DNA of 64,000 nt from assembly GCF_000337675.1 (NCBI RefSeq), contig NZ_AOIB01000027.1, positions 16,075 through 80,074 of the forward strand, in the 5' to 3' direction. The notes below the pieces were generated by a model, which was given only the letters and a program-made list of their open reading frames with translations, ran no database searches and was not told where the DNA came from. The translations under genes and the position numbers were made by a program. The stretch is from Natronococcus amylolyticus DSM 10524 (GTDB lineage Archaea; Halobacteriota; Halobacteria; Halobacteriales; Natrialbaceae). Positions 60,221 to 64,000 of this stretch are shown piece by piece; within the stretch, counting starts at the first letter, position 1, and the number at the start of each line of letters is the position of its first letter.

Positions 60221-60973
60221 TTTAGTTGAGTCTAGCGTATGGTCGATTTAATTTCGCGTGGAATGATTCGCTTAGGAGGGCCGAATTATAGGATCCACCC
60301 CAATCACTAACCCAGCCAATTACCACTGTAGGCGTCTTCTCGTCCGGTTCTAGACAGAGCTTACAGTCAGCGGGGTCACAGCTAATACCGCCTTTCGGAT
60401 CGGAGGCAAGAGGACGCCAGTGTGATATTATTGTTAGCATGGGTCTTCAGCCAGCGTGATCGGTTTTGGTTCAGATCCATCTGGCTTGTCCGGAGATGGG
60501 ATATTATATATTCGGTGACTGTAATCTGGTAGGGAAGGTCAAAAAATTAGAAGGCAGTGGATAGTTCTGAGAAGGAGTTGCTTACCAGAATTCAGGTGGC
60601 TCCTACCTAGTCATATGTAGTTCACACTCCAAATTCCATTGAAGAGCTAGCACTTTTCTCTCTAAGTCAAATCTTCTAAACTCAGCTTCCTTTCAGATTC
60701 AGAGGGGTTGGATAAAAGACTGAGTACAGAATGGGATAGCATCGACTATTGTCGACATTTTTAGCAAAATTTTGCTTTATGGCCCGAACTACGTCTGAAT
60801 AACACATTACCGCTGGAATATCTGGCAAAATTAGAGAAGTCTTCCACTTCACATTTTGAAATGTTACCTGTATAGGCAAACTACAAGCTTATAAAATTAA
60901 TAGAATTACCTCTGGGGTAGTCAAGTAGCCCTGATGAATGGTTTAACTATCTCGCTGTAGCCAGAGCAGGGTG
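60221..60973. other. Long AT-rich intergenic region
   Basis: About 750 bases between the divergent starts of the oxidase and the blue copper protein. Composition is strongly AT-rich for this genome. Short frames on the minus strand (60222-60440, 60682-60879) lack family resemblance and promoter logic. The AT-rich boxes nearest the genes (TATAAAATTAATAGAATTAC at ~60891-60910) fit promoters. No convincing repeat, RNA gene or pseudogene was seen. Confidence 0.5.
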
Positions 60974-61408
60974 ATGCTACAAGAAACAACACGGCGAAGA
61001 ATCCTTCAGGTAGCTGGTGGATCCCTTTTGATTAGCTCAATAGGTATTCCTGCAAGCGCACAGGATGACGAGGAAGCTATCGAACCGGAAACAGAAATTT
61101 TTCTTGAGGGAGCAAATGATGGCTGGATTGGCGTCGAACCAGACTCGATCACAGACGAAGAGAATCCAACGCTAGTACTGACCGCTGGTGACTCCTATGA
61201 AATCACCTTCGAGAATATAGATGGAAGCAATCATAACCTTGAAATTGTAGATGGGGATGATGACGTTGTCGACGAATACGAGACTGAGACGACCGACGAA
61301 GAAGGGGATACTGAGACACTCGAAATTGAGGAAATCACTGATGGAATGGCTGAGTATGTCTGTCGACACCACGATGAAACGATGCGTGGCGAGATCGAGG
61401 TTCAGTAG
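60974..61408 (+). CDS. Small blue copper protein (halocyanin/plastocyanin-like)
   Basis: A 144-residue protein. The twin-arginine-like leader is in residues 1-30 (TRRRILQVAGGSLLISSIGI, ASA cleavage site). A single cupredoxin domain follows, with copper ligands His in DGSNHNLEIVD and the C-terminal loop YVCRHHDETM (Cys, His, Met). It is an exported one-electron carrier by analogy to halocyanins. The start is the ATG at 60974; a GTG lies 3 bases upstream. Its place beside the multicopper oxidase makes an electron-donor or acceptor role plausible. Confidence 0.87.
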   Translation: MLQETTRRRILQVAGGSLLISSIGIPASAQDDEEAIEPETEIFLEGANDGWIGVEPDSITDEENPTLVLTAGDSYEITFENIDGSNHNLEIVDGDDDVVDEYETETTDEEGDTETLEIEEITDGMAEYVCRHHDETMRGEIEVQ

Positions 61409-61693
61409 TGATATTCATTTCTAACCTCCAATGTTCACTGGAGCTATTGTGAAGGTCTAAGAGGGTACTAGGTAGTTTTGCCTTTGCTGTATCGCTAAAG
61501 GGTCTATACCAGTCTTGAACAACTTTAGACAGGCAGCTCTTAACAAATAGATGGAAGAGGGAGTATGTTGACTAATGTTGGACAAGGTGCTAGACTCGGA
61601 CTCATATATCGAGACCCCTTCTAATTATACAAAATTACAGGATGGATTTTTCAATGTCTCTCTTGTTACCTTTATATCTTCCTGAGCAGCCAG

Positions 61694-62140
61694 ATGAACC
61701 CCACAAGACGAAAGATCAGAGCGCAGGTCTACGCCACTGTTGGAATCCATTTCAATGAACTCGTTAGAAACTCAGCGTTTACAGTAGGACAAATTCAATA
61801 TCATATCCATCGGCTAATCAACGATGGGGAACTCAACTACGGCGAATTTCACGGACAGACCCACTACTATCCACCAGAATATGACAAACGAGATCAAATT
61901 GTAGTGGCACTGCTCCGGCGCGAAACTTCATACAAAATAGTCCGATATCTGTCAGAGCACAAATCTTCGACGCCATCGGAGATTACCGACGAACTTGTCA
62001 TTGCACGGGGTACTCTTGAGTACCATCTCGACCGCCTGATAGAGTCAGATCTCGTTGAAAAACAGTATGATGACAAAGCCCGAGTGATTCTGCGTCTTGA
62101 GGATCCAGAAGAGATAACTGAATTGATAGCAATAATTTAA
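61694..62140 (+). CDS. Double winged-helix transcription regulator
   Basis: A 148-residue protein with two tandem winged helices. The first is FNELVRNSAFTVGQIQYHIH then GELNYGEFHG. The second is KSSTPSEITDELVIARGTLE then ESDLVEKQYDDKAR. This tandem HTH layout is common in haloarchaeal ArsR/MarR-like regulators of respiration and redox genes. It is 285 bases after the blue copper gene, with no recognised gene between. Its target is unknown, but the neighbouring copper proteins are candidates. Confidence 0.82.
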   Translation: MNPTRRKIRAQVYATVGIHFNELVRNSAFTVGQIQYHIHRLINDGELNYGEFHGQTHYYPPEYDKRDQIVVALLRRETSYKIVRYLSEHKSSTPSEITDELVIARGTLEYHLDRLIESDLVEKQYDDKARVILRLEDPEEITELIAII

Positions 62141-62240
62141 TCAATCCACTCAGTATGGCCTACAGTACGAGTAATTCAGTCGATTCATATTTTTAGGTAT
62201 CAATCAAATAACAAAATTGCATTGTCTACTGGTGGTTGCT

Positions 62241-63650
62241 ATGCGAGTTACGTATCTCGAGTCGGCCGCGATACTCGTCGAGAGCGAAGACGCGTCAATA
62301 CTCTGTGATCCCTGGTTGGTTGATGGCGCGTACTACGGTTCGTGGGCGCATTACCCCGAGCCCGAGTTTGAGCCAGAGGATTTCAACGATGTCGACTATA
62401 TCTACATTTCGCACATCCATCCCGACCACTTTGATCCCGATACGCTTCGACGGATAGATACCGACATTCCGATCCTCATCCACGACTACCGATGGGACTA
62501 TTTGAAAGATGACATTGAGGAGTTAGGATACGAGGTACTCGAACTGCCTCACGATGAACGAGTGCATCTAACTGGTAAGATGCACATCAACGTGCTTGCA
62601 GCCGATGGATGTGACCCGGAACTGTGTGGGAACTACTTTGGGTGTTCCTGGTACGACTCCGAGGCTGACTCACCTGGATCAACGCAGGTTGATTCGATGG
62701 CTGTCATCGACGACGGCGAGTTCACAATCGTCGATACCAACGATGTCCCGTTCGCGATGGCGGAATCAAGCTGCCGGAAAGTCAAGCATGACTACGGGGA
62801 GGTCGACCTTCTCTGTCATCAATATAGCGCAGCGCAGTTCTATCCACAGGCCGTGACGAACTACAGTCACGAGAAGAAGATTCGCGAGCGCGACCGTGTG
62901 ATCCGTGAGAAACACGAACTCGCTCTCGATTTCATCGACGTCTTCGAACCGGCGTACTACATGCCGTTCGCTGGGGAGTACGTCCTTGCAGGCGACCTCG
63001 CTCATTTGAACGAGTACACGGCTAACCCACCGCGAGAGGAAGCCCTCGATTTCTTTGAACACGCCGTCGATCCTGACGATCACGAGTGCGTCTTCCTCAA
63101 CTCCGGAGAGTACATCGATCTCGAAACAGGCGAGCGCTCGTCGCCGTTCGAACCGGCCGATCCCGAGGAGAAACAGCGGTACATCACGGAGGAACTGGCC
63201 GAGCGGTCGTTCGACTACGAGGCGAATCCGATCCCGAGCCTGTCGGCGCTGCAGGCGTACGTTCCGTACGCGTATGAGAGTTTAGAACAAAAGCGCAAGA
63301 AGATCGACTACAGTAGCGATACGACGGTGCTGATCTCGATGGTCGATGACGTCTATCTTGAAGTTTCGATGAACGGCGGCGGCTATCGATACGTCTCTGA
63401 GCCAGATCTCGATTTCTACAGTGGGTATGTCAAGATGGATATCGATCCGCGACTCCTGAAATGCCTTTTCGAGGGACCGCACAGCGCCTACTGGGCGGAC
63501 GCGAAAATCGGATCGCATCTCGGGATCAGCAAGCAGCCGGATATCTATGAACGAGGACTGTTCCTCTGTCTCGGCTCATTCCATGCACATGGATATGAGG
63601 TGTCTGTTCCAGCGAACAAGGCGCCGGATGCAACAGTTGGACAAGATTGA
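62241..63650 (+). CDS. MBL-fold enzyme resembling CMP-sialate / UDP-MurNAc hydroxylases
   Basis: 469 residues from the ATG at 62241 (MRVTYLESAAILVESEDASI). The MBL metal motif is SHIHPDHFDP (about 62-71), with further candidate His in VHLTGKMHINVL and LLCHQYSAAQF. The arrangement, including YYMPFAGEYVLAGDLAHLN and the C-terminal MNGGGYRYVSEPD block, matches the catalytic half of CMAH/NamH-type sugar hydroxylases. The Rieske domain those enzymes also need is not present in this gene. A partner Rieske protein outside the window, or a different hydrolytic role, is possible. Confidence 0.72.
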   Translation: MRVTYLESAAILVESEDASILCDPWLVDGAYYGSWAHYPEPEFEPEDFNDVDYIYISHIHPDHFDPDTLRRIDTDIPILIHDYRWDYLKDDIEELGYEVLELPHDERVHLTGKMHINVLAADGCDPELCGNYFGCSWYDSEADSPGSTQVDSMAVIDDGEFTIVDTNDVPFAMAESSCRKVKHDYGEVDLLCHQYSAAQFYPQAVTNYSHEKKIRERDRVIREKHELALDFIDVFEPAYYMPFAGEYVLAGDLAHLNEYTANPPREEALDFFEHAVDPDDHECVFLNSGEYIDLETGERSSPFEPADPEEKQRYITEELAERSFDYEANPIPSLSALQAYVPYAYESLEQKRKKIDYSSDTTVLISMVDDVYLEVSMNGGGYRYVSEPDLDFYSGYVKMDIDPRLLKCLFEGPHSAYWADAKIGSHLGISKQPDIYERGLFLCLGSFHAHGYEVSVPANKAPDATVGQD

Positions 63651-63922
63651 GCACCGACGACAAGAACGTGTGATTGAGAGCGGCCAAACAGATTCTGTGC
63701 GGCTACCGACGACATGGTCCACTGACTCGGATTTGGTCAGGTCGAATACGATTCAAAAGTTCTCTGGTACGGTGTGGTGGAGTCTGATGTGAGGACGATG
63801 TGTCTCTGGATATCACTTGCATGCCTTCGGCCGGCTCATCATGCAGGCCGTTCTCCACGGCTGCTTGACTCCACGCACTCTATCGATTCGACTCATGTTA
63901 AAGCGATTCAGTGTGACGTGCT

Positions 63923-63965
63923 CCCACGACTAAAGTCGTGGGCTTCCCACCCGGTGTTGGCCGGG
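63923..63965. mobile_element. IS200/IS605-type end hairpins
   Basis: A perfect hairpin CCCACGAC-TAAA-GTCGTGGG (63923-63942) is followed by a second, CCCGG...CCGGG (63950-63965). The first is a common structure at ends of haloarchaeal IS200/IS605 (tnpA/tnpB) elements, where subterminal hairpins mark the cleavage ends or lie in the guide-RNA region next to tnpB. No transposase gene is visible before the window ends at 64000, so the element body would lie to the right. The 260 bases before it (63651-63910) have no recognised gene. Confidence 0.5.
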
Positions 63966-64000
63966 CAGGTCAATCCTGAAGGTTGGGAATCTAAGCTTTG

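Noticed and set aside
60222..60879. Two short minus-strand frames in the AT-rich spacer upstream of the oxidase
   Set aside because: No family-like pattern and no operon support. AT-rich intergenic DNA produces such frames by chance.

Overview
The window is chromosomal DNA of a haloarchaeon (class Halobacteria; genus not resolved). The first ~33 kb is GC-rich and encodes very acidic proteins. Archaeal or haloarchaeal hallmarks include Orc1/Cdc6, a TFB, the pantoate kinase / phosphopantothenate synthetase pair, HalOD1- and SHOCT-type small proteins, Tat-type leaders with lipoboxes, and phiH1-like winged-helix repressors. No rRNA, tRNA or CRISPR was found.

Region 1 (1-13.1 kb) is a cation and solute homeostasis block: a two-TM K+ channel with RCK domains cut by the left window edge, an Lrp/AsnC-TrkA_C regulator, an APC permease with two USP domains, and two pairs of translationally overlapping Kef-type (CPA2) antiporter genes. 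The pairs face each other. A chimeric relic (APC start fused to Kef end) lies beside the first pair and a decayed IS6-like transposase lies between the pairs.

Region 2 (13.2-33.3 kb) is ordinary core chromosome: a membrane beta-propeller protein, CoA synthesis (PoK, PPS), TyrRS, BirA with an N-terminal HTH, Elp3, a RecJ-like protein with degraded catalytic motifs, an MBL hydrolase, OsmC, a gamma-carbonic-anhydrase-like protein, the biotin ECF transporter bioY-bioM-bioN with a BirA-operator-like site over its promoter, and an AI-2E family permease. A lipoprotein relic and a 48-bp tandem repeat sit at 27.4-27.9 kb.

Region 3 (33.5-45.7 kb) looks like integrated elements. Two tyrosine recombinases (34.1 and 45.0 kb) bracket two cassettes of the same design: tightly overlapping small genes on the minus strand, divergent from a phiH1-like winged-helix repressor on the plus strand. 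One cassette also has a short Orc1/Cdc6 gene and a large inverted repeat; the other is bracketed by two similar palindromes. Two secreted acidic proteins, one with a ~60-residue Glu/Asp linker, lie between the cassettes.

Region 4 (45.7-64 kb) is visibly more AT-rich and accessory: small membrane proteins with XRE and PadR regulators, a phosphonate/phosphate-type ABC transporter (phnD-phnC-phnE), and then the most interesting stretch, 52.4-61.4 kb. It holds a Tat-exported protein with five curlin-like Gln/Asn repeats, a divergent TFB, a 1560-residue three-module multicopper oxidase whose copper sites are spread over two modules, and a small blue copper protein. The repeat protein and the oxidase both end in lysine-rich tails, which is very unusual in a halophile and suggests one extracellular system. 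The window ends in an MBL enzyme of the sugar-hydroxylase type and a hairpin typical of IS200/IS605 ends.
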